A stretch of DNA of 59,428 nucleotides from Candidatus Aenigmatarchaeota archaeon (GCA_016932215.1 JAFGDH010000037.1:1-59428); one strand, 5' to 3'. Shown: positions 42,985 to 51,595, counted from the stretch's first letter. The notes: generated from the sequence alone by a model not told the origin. Program-made: numbers and translations.

Positions 42985-43022
42985 CGGCTTATACAGATTG
43001 GATAAAGCCGTCCCTCGAAATA
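42980..43022 (+). promoter_or_regulatory. 43-nt hairpin leader motif, copy 2 (TOPRIM/dnaG)
   Basis: TATGAC, stem GACGGCTT (42983-42990) with AAGCCGTC (43005-43012), a 14-nt loop containing GATTG, then CCTCGAAATA. Ends 20 bases before the ATG at 43043. Only a weak A/T box (about 42942-42949) stands upstream, inside the CBS gene. Confidence 0.75.
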
Positions 43023-43042
43023 ACAGATTGACGAAGACTCAC

Positions 43043-43510
43043 ATGAATAAAAAAATAGACCCTGAAAAATTCAAAAAACTTATTCAGGAATTAAGCGAAA
43101 AAATTCTGCTTGTGGAAGGAAAAAAGGACGAAGAAGCTTTAAAAAGACTTGGTCTTAAAAATATTATTGCTATAAACGGCAAACCGCTTTATATTGTTGC
43201 GGAAGAACTGTCAGCAAAAAACCAGGAAATAGTAATACTTTCAGATTTCGATAAAGCAGGAAAGGAAATTAATTTGAAGCTTAAAAAACTGCTTCAGAGA
43301 TATAAAAAAACAACTAACGTGAGACTGAGGAAAGGCATCATGAATTTAGGTAAAAACAAGATCGAGGATCTTGGAAATTTGGCAAATTCGCAGGAATTGG
43401 AATATCCTGCATTTAAGGAGGATGATAATCATGTCAAAATTAGCACCAACTTCAATAAAATACGTAATAAAAGCACAGATAGATGCGAAGGGAGTAATAG
43501 AGAAACCTGA
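43043..43510 (+). CDS. Small TOPRIM-domain protein
   Basis: Small archaeal TOPRIM protein (RNase M5-related group); function unproven. The fold's acids are visible: KILLVEGKKDEEAL (the Glu) and VILSDFDKAGKEIN (DxD), with INGKPLY between. I start at ATG 43043; the frame can be extended to 42998 but that lies in the leader hairpin. The last 27 codons run out of frame over the beginning of dnaG (80-base overlap) and encode a Lys/Asn-rich tail without family similarity, so the tail may be an accident of a lost stop. The region is A+T richer than its neighbours. Confidence 0.8.
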   Translation: MNKKIDPEKFKKLIQELSEKILLVEGKKDEEALKRLGLKNIIAINGKPLYIVAEELSAKNQEIVILSDFDKAGKEINLKLKKLLQRYKKTTNVRLRKGIMNLGKNKIEDLGNLANSQELEYPAFKEDDNHVKISTNFNKIRNKSTDRCEGSNRET

Positions 43511-44675
43511 TGTTATAGGAGCTATTTTTGGTCAGACCGAAGGTTTGCTTGGTTCTGACCTTGATCTGAGAGAATTACAAAGAACTGGCAGGATAGGTAG
43601 AATTGAGGTAAACGTTAAATCTGACAGGGGAAATTCTTCAGGTGAACTTATAATACCAAGTTCCCTCGACTCCGCGGAAACTGCACTGATAGCCGCAACG
43701 CTCGAAACCATAGAAAGGGTAGGGCCCTGTACCGCGAGGATAACACTGAAGTCCGTTGAGGATACCCGTGCGCTGAAGAGAAAACAGGTTTTGGAAAAGG
43801 CAAAAATGATATTGAAGGAACTGCTTGACAAGGGAATACCCGATACCACAAAAATCACTGAAGAGATAAAAGAAGAAATCAAAACCTACGAAGTTACAAC
43901 CTATCAGAATCTCCCGTGTGGTCCGGGAATAATGGATTCTGACGAGATAATAGTGGTTGAAGGAAGAGCAGACGTAATAAATCTTATTAAATACGGAATA
44001 AGAAACGTGATAGCATTTGAGGGAAGTTCCGTTCCTCCCGCAATAGTGAATTTGATGAAAGAAAAAATCACTACCGTGTTTGTAGACGGTGACCGCGGAG
44101 GAGAGCTAAATCTCAAAGGTCTGCTGGAAGCTGCTGAGGTTGACTACGTTATTCAGGCACCAAACGGAAAGGAGGTGGAAGAACTCTCCAAAAAGGAGGT
44201 TTACAAATCGCTCAGAAACAAGATATCCGTTTCCCAGTTCAAGATGGAGAATCCGGCGATGTTCAAGAAGACTTCCACAACCACAACAACAAGGAGAACA
44301 ACAACAAGATCTTCAACTTCCACAACCACGTCAGCCCCACAGGCAAAGATTGAAACAAAAACATTACCCAACAAATCAGAAACAATAGACGAAAAACAGA
44401 TGTCCGTCTTCAAAAAAACGCTTGAGGAACTTATCGGAACAAGAGCAGCCTGTATATTCGATTCGGATTTCAACCTTCTGGGTAAAGTTCCGGTTAAGGA
44501 ACTGGAAAATGTTTTAAAGACGGTGGACAAACCATTTGCAGTCGTATTTGACGGAAAGATTGACTACAATTTAGATTTCATTGCCAAGAAAAAGGGAATT
44601 AAATTCCTTGTTGGAATGGAAAAGGAAAACATGAGGTCATCTATAACACTGCTTTCAAGGGAAAATCTCAAATAG
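43431..44675 (+). CDS. dnaG: Archaeal DnaG primase-like protein
   Basis: TOPRIM protein, primase-like and a stable component of the archaeal exosome. From ATG 43431 (AAGGAGG at 43415-43421) the 414 residues show the archaeal N-terminal domain (IKYVIKAQIDAKGVIEKPDVIGAIFGQTEGLLG), the TOPRIM core with IIVVEGRADVINLIKYG and TTVFVDGDRGGEL, then a Thr/Ser/Arg-rich linker of about 30 residues encoded by ACA/ACC repeats (44270-44345), and a C-terminal domain ending IKFLVG. The linker is unusual in its purity. It overlaps the small TOPRIM gene by 80 bases. Confidence 0.94.
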   Translation: MSKLAPTSIKYVIKAQIDAKGVIEKPDVIGAIFGQTEGLLGSDLDLRELQRTGRIGRIEVNVKSDRGNSSGELIIPSSLDSAETALIAATLETIERVGPCTARITLKSVEDTRALKRKQVLEKAKMILKELLDKGIPDTTKITEEIKEEIKTYEVTTYQNLPCGPGIMDSDEIIVVEGRADVINLIKYGIRNVIAFEGSSVPPAIVNLMKEKITTVFVDGDRGGELNLKGLLEAAEVDYVIQAPNGKEVEELSKKEVYKSLRNKISVSQFKMENPAMFKKTSTTTTTRRTTTRSSTSTTTSAPQAKIETKTLPNKSETIDEKQMSVFKKTLEELIGTRAACIFDSDFNLLGKVPVKELENVLKTVDKPFAVVFDGKIDYNLDFIAKKKGIKFLVGMEKENMRSSITLLSRENLK

Positions 44676-44679
44676 GGCA

Positions 44680-44694
44680 GCGGGGTTTACCCGC
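44680..44694. terminator. Hairpin between convergent dnaG and OB-fold gene
   Basis: GCGGG (44680-44684) pairs with CCCGC (44690-44694) just after the dnaG stop, overlapping the 3' end of the convergent gene. No T run follows on the plus strand, so this is a weak call. Confidence 0.3.
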
Positions 44695-45079
44695 CCCCTC
44701 TTATTATTAAATTTTCTCTCAGTGGTATAACTTCCAATTCACCATTGTATATCTGAACATTCCCTATAATATTCACATAATCCCCGTTTTTTAATTCACG
44801 CGTGTTCACATTTTTCATTTCCAGCAATTTTATTGTATCTTCCCATAAAACAATTTTAACAGAACCTGTCCCATCTTCCAGATCAAAAAACATATGACCA
44901 TTACTGGTTTTTACATCTTTCACACTTCCGCTTATGTTCACAGCGCTTCCAACAAAATACCTGTCCAATTGACCGACATTCACGTGAATATAATTCACAT
45001 AGTTCAAAACGATATACAGCGTTATAAGACAAAAAACCACTCCAGCAACGCAGAAAATTGTCAGATTTTTCTCTTTCAT
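44687..45079 (-). CDS. Membrane-anchored OB-fold protein
   Basis: Not assigned to a named family. One membrane segment (residues about 7-28, LTIFCVAGVVFCLITLYIVLNYV) is followed by an OB-fold of the tRNA_anti type at about 40-125: GSAVNISGSVKDVKTSNGHMFFDLEDGTGSVKIVLW and NGDYVNIIGNVQIYNGELEVIPL. The OB domain would face outside if the positive-inside rule holds (KEKN at the start). OB folds with this pattern bind single-stranded nucleic acid, but a nucleic-acid role outside the membrane is only a guess. It sits immediately downstream of the LigT gene on the same strand, one base from it. Confidence 0.7.
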   Translation of the reverse strand: MKEKNLTIFCVAGVVFCLITLYIVLNYVNYIHVNVGQLDRYFVGSAVNISGSVKDVKTSNGHMFFDLEDGTGSVKIVLWEDTIKLLEMKNVNTRELKNGDYVNIIGNVQIYNGELEVIPLRENLIIRGGG

Positions 45080-45080
45080 G

Positions 45081-45629
45081 CTAACACGTCAGGTAAAACG
45101 TAGATACATCTTCATATATAGGCCCCTTTGGAGTTAATGTACTCTTTTTCAATTTCACGCTATTCACTTCCATTTCACCTATATTCACATTATCATATTT
45201 ATCTATTTTTTCCAGCATCAGTTCCATGTTCCTGCCAGATTTCACCCTTCCTATGGTCAGATGCGGCGAATGATTAACATTTTTCTTAAAATCTATTTTA
45301 GCGTCTATACATTTCGATAAAAAAATGAAATCTTCATAACCCCTTTCTACACCTACCCATAATGTTCTTATGCGATTTTTGCTTCCGAAAAAAGATACGC
45401 CTTTGAATGAAATTTTGAATTTTTTAACCCCCTTGCACACATCAGATATATTATCAGAAATTATCTTCACGTCATTTTCACTTATTTCACCGAGGAATTT
45501 CAGTGTCAGATGAAGATTATCGGGTTCAACGAATTTCACATCAATCTCCAGGTTTCTGAAATCATTTATAACTTTTCTTGCCTCATCCAATACGTTTTTT
45601 TCTATTTCTATGGCAATAAAAGACCTCAT
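45081..45629 (-). CDS. thpR: RNA 2',3'-cyclic phosphodiesterase / 2'-5' RNA ligase (LigT/ThpR)
   Basis: Two-histidine phosphoesterase acting on 2',3'-cyclic phosphate or 2'-5' RNA ends. Both catalytic motifs are present: HLTLKFLG (about residues 41-48) and HLTIGRV (about 126-132), the HxTx pair. MRSFIAIEI at the start is the classic first strand of the family. The 182-residue length is normal. It is divergent to the AAA+ ATPase gene, with start regions close together. Which of the two reverse activities matters in the cell is unknown. Confidence 0.94.
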   Translation of the reverse strand: MRSFIAIEIEKNVLDEARKVINDFRNLEIDVKFVEPDNLHLTLKFLGEISENDVKIISDNISDVCKGVKKFKISFKGVSFFGSKNRIRTLWVGVERGYEDFIFLSKCIDAKIDFKKNVNHSPHLTIGRVKSGRNMELMLEKIDKYDNVNIGEMEVNSVKLKKSTLTPKGPIYEDVSTFYLTC

Positions 45630-45750
45630 AATAACAAATAAATTGGATTTTTTATATAAATTAATTCCATTACATTCACAAATGAATATAAATTTTCATG
45701 TTAAAATATATGAAATTATGAAATCAAATCCCAAAACAGGTGAACAATAC

Positions 45751-46797
45751 ATGAAGTTGTTTGAATGGAAGGAAAACCCATTCAATTTCAAAATACTACC
45801 TGAACTTTTTGTCGGGTATTCCAACGAATTGAAAAGCATGTCAGATGTTCTCGAAAACAGGGAAAAATTTTCACTCCTGATAGGACCAACTGGTTCAGGA
45901 AAAACCACATTACTCCGTCACATGTCTAGGAAATTCAACAAGAAATATATTATTTATTATTTACCAAAGCCACCCAAGGACCCGACCGATTTGATAGGAA
46001 TATTCACAAAATATATGGGTGGGGGGGTTTTTGACAAATTATTTTCACGTGAAAAGAACATAACATTATACAATCTTAGCGAATGGGTTAGCAAAAAACT
46101 CAAGGAAAATGAACTTTTCCTTTTCTTCGATGAGAGTCACGAAGCCTCAATCGAAACGCTGGAATGGCTCAGGACGATAGTTGACCAGGTTGATGGTCTG
46201 TCAGTCGTGCTTTCCGGGCTTCCTGTTCTGGATTCTCTTCTTAAAGAGCAGCTTGAAACGTTCACGTGTAGGGTGAACACAAAAATAGAGCTGACCAACC
46301 TTACACGTTCCGAGACGCGTGAAATGATAAAGAAAAGGATAGAGTGGGCAGGGGGGGGTGACATAAAACCATTCACATCAGAGACAATAGATCATGTTTA
46401 TGACACTACCGGCGGATTTCCCAGGGAGGTAATAAGGGTATGCAACAGTCTCGTGAAGAAGGCCCTTGAAAAAAACATATCAACAATAGACGTGAACTTT
46501 TTGAATGAAGTTGAGTACGGAAGCGTGAAGAGGGTTCCACTGAATTCGCTTGAGGGGATCCCTGCAAGGCAAAGATCAATACTGGAATTACTAAACGGAA
46601 GAGGACCGATGACACCAACCGAAATAGTGGCAAACATGGACCTCAGCGAATACAAAGACAAGCAAAATGCAATCCGTTCAGTTAATAACATACTGAAGAG
46701 ATTGCTAAAGGATGAATTCCTTACCAGGAAAGGAAGGGGAAAAAGCTATCAGTATATGGTCTCAGAAAAGATAAAAACATTGCTCGTTAACAAGTAA
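45751..46797 (+). CDS. AAA+ ATPase with C-terminal winged helix (ExeA/TniB-like)
   Basis: Probable DNA-related AAA+ ATPase, function unknown. It begins MKLFEWKENPF, an opening shared with ExeA/TniB-type ATPases; then Walker A IGPTGSGKTTLL (about residues 45-56), Walker B LFLFFDESHEAS, sensor-like VVLSGLP, and TGGFPREVIRVCN with the sensor 2 Arg. The C-terminal 75 residues (PARQRSILELLNGRGPMTPTEIVANM) form a winged helix. ATG 45751 is preceded by AGGTGA at ribosome-binding distance, so the longer frame to 45610, overlapping the divergent LigT gene, is rejected. TTTATATAAATT at 45651-45661 is the likely promoter. Confidence 0.8.
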   Translation: MKLFEWKENPFNFKILPELFVGYSNELKSMSDVLENREKFSLLIGPTGSGKTTLLRHMSRKFNKKYIIYYLPKPPKDPTDLIGIFTKYMGGGVFDKLFSREKNITLYNLSEWVSKKLKENELFLFFDESHEASIETLEWLRTIVDQVDGLSVVLSGLPVLDSLLKEQLETFTCRVNTKIELTNLTRSETREMIKKRIEWAGGGDIKPFTSETIDHVYDTTGGFPREVIRVCNSLVKKALEKNISTIDVNFLNEVEYGSVKRVPLNSLEGIPARQRSILELLNGRGPMTPTEIVANMDLSEYKDKQNAIRSVNNILKRLLKDEFLTRKGRGKSYQYMVSEKIKTLLVNK

Positions 46798-46845
46798 CCT
46801 TAAATATTTTATTCCCATAATATAACTATCTTTAGGAGGATTAAT

Positions 46846-47106
46846 ATGGAAGAAAGAGTAAGAAGCAGACAACTTGTAGGAAAGGTCTTGGTTTCTGAGG
46901 AAACCGGAAAGAAGTTCGGTGTTGTGGGTGATATCGACTACATAATAGAATCAGGGGAGCTTATAAACATAGTACTGGTTGAGCCTACTAAGCATACATC
47001 TGAACTGAATCTTCACGAAGATGAAAAAAGAAGGGTTTTGGTTCCATTCTCAGCAGTTAAGTCTGTAGGCGACTTCGTTATAGTCACCGAGAAGGATATA
47101 GTTTAA
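46846..47106 (+). CDS. PRC-barrel domain protein
   Basis: Small beta-barrel protein. The 86 residues form one PRC barrel: RSRQLVGKVLVSEETGKKFGVVGDIDYIIESGELINIVL, a proline/charged loop, RRVLVPFSAVKSVGDFVIVTE. Archaeal single-domain PRC proteins are widespread; RNA-metabolism or cell-division roles have been suggested for relatives, but nothing here decides it. AGGAGG (46833-46838) stands before the ATG. It lies between the AAA+ ATPase and a small HTH gene, each with its own promoter-like sequence. Confidence 0.85.
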   Translation: MEERVRSRQLVGKVLVSEETGKKFGVVGDIDYIIESGELINIVLVEPTKHTSELNLHEDEKRRVLVPFSAVKSVGDFVIVTEKDIV

Positions 47107-47169
47107 TTCCATTAGACCCTTTGATTTGATTTATTTTATATAAATTTGACCCCGTCAATAATAATTATT

Positions 47170-47484
47170 ATGAACAGGGAAAAATATTACAGAAACACCC
47201 TTATCAATACTTTAAAGATATTTAACTGCTTAAAAGATCACGAAAATGAAGGAGAAGGCTTTTTAACCATTTCTAAGATATCTAAGATAACTAAACTCCA
47301 TAAATGGACGGTTTCCAGGACTTTGGATCTTTACATGCACCCTTTGATTGAAATGATAATACCGGAAGGCTTTGAGGATGTCGGTTTACAGATAAAATTC
47401 ATAAGGCTCAAAAACCCAGATATAACAAAAGAACAAGTCCTACGTCTGTTGAAATTCAATAAAATAATAAAAAACGGGGACTAA
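47170..47484 (+). CDS. Small winged-helix transcription factor
   Basis: Predicted DNA-binding protein of 104 residues. A helix-turn-helix is visible in FLTISKISKITKLHKWTVSRTLDLYMHPLIEM (about residues 32-63), followed by a beta wing (GLQIKFIRLKN) and a basic C-terminal helix (KEQVLRLLKFNKIIKNGD). The ATG at 47170 is chosen because TTTATATAAA (47134-47143) is centred about 31 bases upstream, giving a nearly leaderless message; the frame start at 47146 lies too close to the TATA box. The convergent radA ends 12 bases later. Confidence 0.7.
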   Translation: MNREKYYRNTLINTLKIFNCLKDHENEGEGFLTISKISKITKLHKWTVSRTLDLYMHPLIEMIIPEGFEDVGLQIKFIRLKNPDITKEQVLRLLKFNKIIKNGD

Positions 47485-47496
47485 ACCTCACTTTTT

Positions 47497-48435
47497 TCAG
47501 TCCCTCACTCCCTCGGTGGAAACCCTGAAAACGGCTTCCCCCTCGGGCAGAGACGGTGAGTCTATGAGCTTGGCTATCCTCTTGTCACCCTTCGATTTTC
47601 TGAAATACAGACGGAATGTTGCCTGATGACCCAGTATATGCCCTCCGATTGGGGCCGTAGGATCACCGAACAGGACGTCAGGCCTCGACATGACTTGGTT
47701 TGTAACGTAAACTACGAGGTTGTGCACGTCTGCCAGCTTTTGAAGCTGATGCAGATGCCTGTTAAGCTTTTGCTGTCTGTTAGCCAGTGTACCCCTCCCA
47801 GTGTAGTCTGATCTGAATGAAGATGTGAGCGAATCCACGACAATCAGCTTCACGGGCTCGTTCTTAAGTATCTCGCTCGCCTTGTCTGCAAGAAGAACCT
47901 GGTGATCAGAGTTGTATGCCCTCGCAACGAAGACGTTTCCCAAAGCCTTTTTGGGGTCAATTCCGATGGCTTCTGCCATCTGCCGGATCCTTTCCGGTCT
48001 GAATGTCTGTTCTGTGTCTATAAATATGCATTTGCCGTTGAACCCGCCTTTCTCCTTCGGAAGCTGCACGATTACCGCGAGCTGATGGGCCAGCTGGCTC
48101 TTCCCTGAACCGAATGCCCCGTGGGCTTCCGTGATTGCCTGAGTCTCTATTCCTCCCCCAAGCAGTTCATCCAGCGCCTTTGAACCGGTGGACAGCTTCC
48201 CCACGGATTCCCTCCTTTTCATAACGGTTTCCGCCGTCTCGAAACCCATCTTCATCTTTGATCTCGCACTTGCGATTATTTTGTTTGCAGTTTCGACCCC
48301 TATCCCGGTTTCAGCCGATATCTCTCCCGCAGAAGCGGCAGCTATACTCATTAGATTATCATAACCACATTCCTTCAGTTTTTCAGCGGTCTTCTCACCG
48401 ACACCATCAAGATTTTCTATTTTTTCTTCAGCCAT
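47497..48435 (-). CDS. radA: DNA recombinase RadA
   Basis: Strand-exchange recombinase of the Rad51/RadA family. The N-terminal helix-hairpin-helix domain ([34 protein letters not shown]) is followed by the polymerisation motif region, Walker A GAFGSGKS (usual GEFGSGKT), Walker [35 protein letters not shown], and the L2 region with [54 protein letters not shown] is the conserved end. The 312-residue length is normal. GGTGATCT lies before the ATG. RPA is the next gene upstream on the same strand. Confidence 0.97.
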   Translation of the reverse strand: MAEEKIENLDGVGEKTAEKLKECGYDNLMSIAAASAGEISAETGIGVETANKIIASARSKMKMGFETAETVMKRRESVGKLSTGSKALDELLGGGIETQAITEAHGAFGSGKSQLAHQLAVIVQLPKEKGGFNGKCIFIDTEQTFRPERIRQMAEAIGIDPKKALGNVFVARAYNSDHQVLLADKASEILKNEPVKLIVVDSLTSSFRSDYTGRGTLANRQQKLNRHLHQLQKLADVHNLVVYVTNQVMSRPDVLFGDPTAPIGGHILGHQATFRLYFRKSKGDKRIAKLIDSPSLPEGEAVFRVSTEGVRD

Positions 48436-48478
48436 CAGATCACCTCACAATAGTTTATTATAACAATGATTTTAATAC

Positions 48479-49504
48479 CTAACCAGTCCCAGAAGCGGTG
48501 AATTTACTCAGCAGATCGTTCATTTCCTTCTTCACGTCAACTTCACCAACTTCATTCACGACAAATTCCAGCTTCTCACTGAACTGGCTGAACTTCACCC
48601 TGCCGGTCATCAGGAACTCTTTACCGACAACGTTGATGTTTTCATACATAGAAAGCACGTCCTCGGAAAATTTCTTCTTAAGCTCTTCCGCACCTTTCCC
48701 AAGAAGCCTTTCTGCGACATCCCCGAAGAACACCGCCCTAATGTTACCCGAGCCGTCATCTATTATCCCGGAAAGAACCATCCTGTATTTGGGTTCGACT
48801 GCACCGTGATCTTTGCATGTCCAGTTATCGGCCTTTTTTTCAAGCCTTCCTTCACACTGCGGACATATTTCAAAAAACGGGTTTCTTTTGAAAAGCTGTA
48901 TTAAGGATGCCCTTGTCTGGTTATACTCACCTTCCCTGAAATCATACACTGATTTATTTTTCACCTTCTCAAAATCCTGTTTTATTTCAGCGCTTTCGGG
49001 AACCTCTATCTTGATATCTTCCAGTTTTTCCACTTTACCCGTTTTTGTAAGCCTCAGTTCACAGTTTCCCCTGTTGTCTTCCCTGACGAAACCGTTTGAT
49101 ATTTCTATCACATCACCTTCATTTATGTTCATCCCATCAAAAACCTGTATATCGTCGTTCCACAGTGAAAAGCGTATAGTACCAGTCTCATCCCCGATTA
49201 TAACGTTTTTGACTGAACCCCTTTTACCATTCTTTTCAAAATCCCTCTTATCAAAAATCTGGACGACTCTCCCTGCGACATCGACGGATCTCATACCGGA
49301 AACTATGTTCTTCACCTTTAACTTTCTTGCTGTTTCCTTGAGGAGACTGACTCCCAGCTCGTTACCCACTATGTAGGCAGCACCTTCAGGAGAAACCAGC
49401 CCGGAAAGCTCATCCTGCTTCTCCTCAATCATCTTTTTTATTTCCTGTTCAGGTTGGCCTGATTTTTTCGATATCTCCTCTATTATCTTGTCAATAGAAA
49501 GCAT
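48479..49504 (-). CDS. rpa: Replication protein A (single-strand DNA-binding)
   Basis: Single-strand DNA-binding protein of euryarchaeal RPA41 type. The 341 residues contain an N-terminal helical region (about 1-65), a first OB fold (VAGRVVQIFDKRDFEKNGKRGSVKNVIIGDETGTIRFSLW), a helical linker, the zinc finger CPQCEGRLEKKADNWTCKDHG with three cysteines and a His (about 220-240), and a second OB-like fold (YRMVLSGIIDDGSGNIRAVFFGDVAERLLG). It stands directly upstream of radA on the same strand, an arrangement that fits joint work in recombination. Confidence 0.93.
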   Translation of the reverse strand: MLSIDKIIEEISKKSGQPEQEIKKMIEEKQDELSGLVSPEGAAYIVGNELGVSLLKETARKLKVKNIVSGMRSVDVAGRVVQIFDKRDFEKNGKRGSVKNVIIGDETGTIRFSLWNDDIQVFDGMNINEGDVIEISNGFVREDNRGNCELRLTKTGKVEKLEDIKIEVPESAEIKQDFEKVKNKSVYDFREGEYNQTRASLIQLFKRNPFFEICPQCEGRLEKKADNWTCKDHGAVEPKYRMVLSGIIDDGSGNIRAVFFGDVAERLLGKGAEELKKKFSEDVLSMYENINVVGKEFLMTGRVKFSQFSEKLEFVVNEVGEVDVKKEMNDLLSKFTASGTG

Positions 49505-49543
49505 AATTAAAGATGGAGAAAAAACTATAAAAGCGTTGAATAA

Positions 49544-51232
49544 TCATTCCATTACTTTAAGGCCAGTTGAGGACTCCCATAACCTTTCGACTTTATTTTT
49601 TGCTTTGGTTTTGTATGGTGGAATGTCATTATACACCCATTTCATCAGGGTTTCCGGCTCTTTATAATAAAGATTTACAAGTCTGCACACATCGTTAAAC
49701 TCAGTCACGTTGTTTTTAATCATCCATTTTATGATCTTGATTCTTTTTTCCATGTCATTTTTCATTTCTTCCCCAGACATCCCCCTTTCAAATGATATCT
49801 TTTTGAGAAGATAAGACTCGTCTATGTTTTTCGAGAACGAATCAACGGACGGCATCCATGAAAATGATTTTATAGTGTGGGGAGTTCCGGTTTTCGGGTC
49901 GACAGATTCGATTTCAACAGTGTTTTTAACCCTCCTGGCGGACTTGCCCCTTTCCTTCGCGCTTGTCATCACAACGATTAGATCAAGGGTTTCTATGAGA
50001 CTCGGGGAAAGCTCTATCGGAGGGCTCTCCAGCCTTTTGATCACGTCTTCCAGTGATCCCGCGTGAATCGTTCCTATCGAAGAATGTCCTGATGCCATGC
50101 CCTGGAACATTACGTAAGCTTCCTTCCCCCTTACCTCACCAACTATCACGTAATCGGGATTCTGCCTGAAAGACTCCTTCAGCAGTTCGAAAAGAGTCAC
50201 TTCCCCGTAAAGCCTCCCACCAGGTCCCGGTACCCCGAAACCCGTTCTGGAAACCGACGGTATCCAGTTTTCGTGCGGAAGATTGAGCTCCCTGGTATCT
50301 TCTATGCTCACTATCTTGTCTTCCGGGGGTATGAACATGCTTATGCAGTTAAGGAATGTGGTTTTCCCTGTCGAAACACCTCCGCAGATAAGTATCGACA
50401 GCTTTGATTCAACTATCATCCAGAGATATGCCATCATCTCAGGAGATGCTGTTTTGAGGTTTACTATATCCACTGGCGAGAAGGGATGTACCCTGAATTT
50501 ACGAATGGAGAATGTAGGACCGTGCGTTGTCACGTCCTTCGCCAGAGTCGCCTGTACCCTTGAACCATCCGGAAGTGAACCGTCAAGCAAAGGTTTAGCA
50601 TAAGAAATGTACCTTCCGCATCTTTCGGCGAGTTTTATTACAAAATTATTCAGGTTTTCCATGTTATCATAAAGAATATTTGTTTCCAGCGAACCGAATT
50701 TTCTGTGCACCACGAAAACCGGTATGTTAAATCCAGGACAACCTATGTCTTCTATGTAAGGGTCATGAAGAAGACTCTCTATCTCGTTAAGCCCCACAAA
50801 ATCCCTGTATACGTGGTATATTATTTTGAGGTATGTGTCGGTTTCAAGTACTATACCCTCATCCTCCAGAACCTTCTCTATCTTTTTTTGTATGTATTCA
50901 AGCGTTTTCCCGCCCTTCTTTATTTTGGTGAGATCGATGTCAAGCATGTCGAGTATGTCTTTTTTGATATTTTCCAGTATCTCTTTCTCTTTTTTGTCCA
51001 GCACCGGCTCTATCACATCGTATGCAAGCGCTTTCTTCTCAGTGTTCCATTTTATATGCGCATAAATGAAAGGTTCAAGAAGCGGGTATTTTATATCGAT
51101 TTCAGAAGCCTTTATTTTTTTGGGAAAAAATATCAGATGCCTCGGTTCCTTGAGAGTAATCGAGGGGTATTTAACCTTCCTTTTAAACATGATTTTCTCT
51201 ATCTTTCCCCTCAACACCCCTCTGAGGTTCAT
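49544..51232 (-). CDS. Type II/IV secretion (pilus) motor ATPase
   Basis: Cytoplasmic hexameric ATPase that would power assembly of a pilus from the pilins in this window. The 562 residues have an N-terminal domain of about 240, then Walker A GGVSTGKTT (about 280-288), the Asp box EDTRELNLPHENW, Walker B YVIVGEVRGKE and the His box GHSSIGTIHAGS, all as in GspE/FlaI/TadA proteins. FlaI lacks some of the C-terminal 100 residues seen here, so I use the general name. No polytopic FlaJ/TadC partner is found in the window. The start overlaps the eS26 stop by four bases. Confidence 0.93.
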   Translation of the reverse strand: MNLRGVLRGKIEKIMFKRKVKYPSITLKEPRHLIFFPKKIKASEIDIKYPLLEPFIYAHIKWNTEKKALAYDVIEPVLDKKEKEILENIKKDILDMLDIDLTKIKKGGKTLEYIQKKIEKVLEDEGIVLETDTYLKIIYHVYRDFVGLNEIESLLHDPYIEDIGCPGFNIPVFVVHRKFGSLETNILYDNMENLNNFVIKLAERCGRYISYAKPLLDGSLPDGSRVQATLAKDVTTHGPTFSIRKFRVHPFSPVDIVNLKTASPEMMAYLWMIVESKLSILICGGVSTGKTTFLNCISMFIPPEDKIVSIEDTRELNLPHENWIPSVSRTGFGVPGPGGRLYGEVTLFELLKESFRQNPDYVIVGEVRGKEAYVMFQGMASGHSSIGTIHAGSLEDVIKRLESPPIELSPSLIETLDLIVVMTSAKERGKSARRVKNTVEIESVDPKTGTPHTIKSFSWMPSVDSFSKNIDESYLLKKISFERGMSGEEMKNDMEKRIKIIKWMIKNNVTEFNDVCRLVNLYYKEPETLMKWVYNDIPPYKTKAKNKVERLWESSTGLKVME

Positions 51233-51480
51233 TTTCTTACCTTTTTTACAATTTTTCTGTGTCTTGCGCAGGCCGGACAGGCATAGAACTTTGTAGTGGA
51301 AAGGGTGGCCCTTCTCCCAAGTTCCTTTCGCAGGACCGGGTCAGATATAGTGAAACCTCTGTAAACCGGGAATGTCTTGTATTTAGGGACCTTTCTTCCG
51401 CAGAAACTACACGTTATTGTATTTTCTTTACCCCTGGTCTTGGTGTGATGCCAACCTCTTTTGTAAAATCCCTTTGTCAT
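51229..51480 (-). CDS. rps26e: Ribosomal protein eS26
   Basis: Small-subunit protein near the mRNA exit. The 83 residues match the eS26 plan: Lys/Arg/His-rich start (GFYKRGWHHTKTRGKENTIT), CSFCGRKVPKYKTF with the first zinc Cys pair, and FYACPACARHRKIVKK with the second pair. eS26 is patchily distributed in archaea. Its last codons overlap the secretion ATPase start (ATGA), which ties a ribosomal protein to a pilus motor in one transcript; this may simply be chance. Confidence 0.85.
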   Translation of the reverse strand: MTKGFYKRGWHHTKTRGKENTITCSFCGRKVPKYKTFPVYRGFTISDPVLRKELGRRATLSTTKFYACPACARHRKIVKKVRK

Positions 51481-51595
51481 ATCTTACTCCTCTATAATAT
51501 ATTTTTCCCTTGCAATATAAATTGAAACCAGCAACGATCAATTCGGGTAATTAGATAAGTGACATAACAAATTTAAATAGATAATTGCTTTGGTG

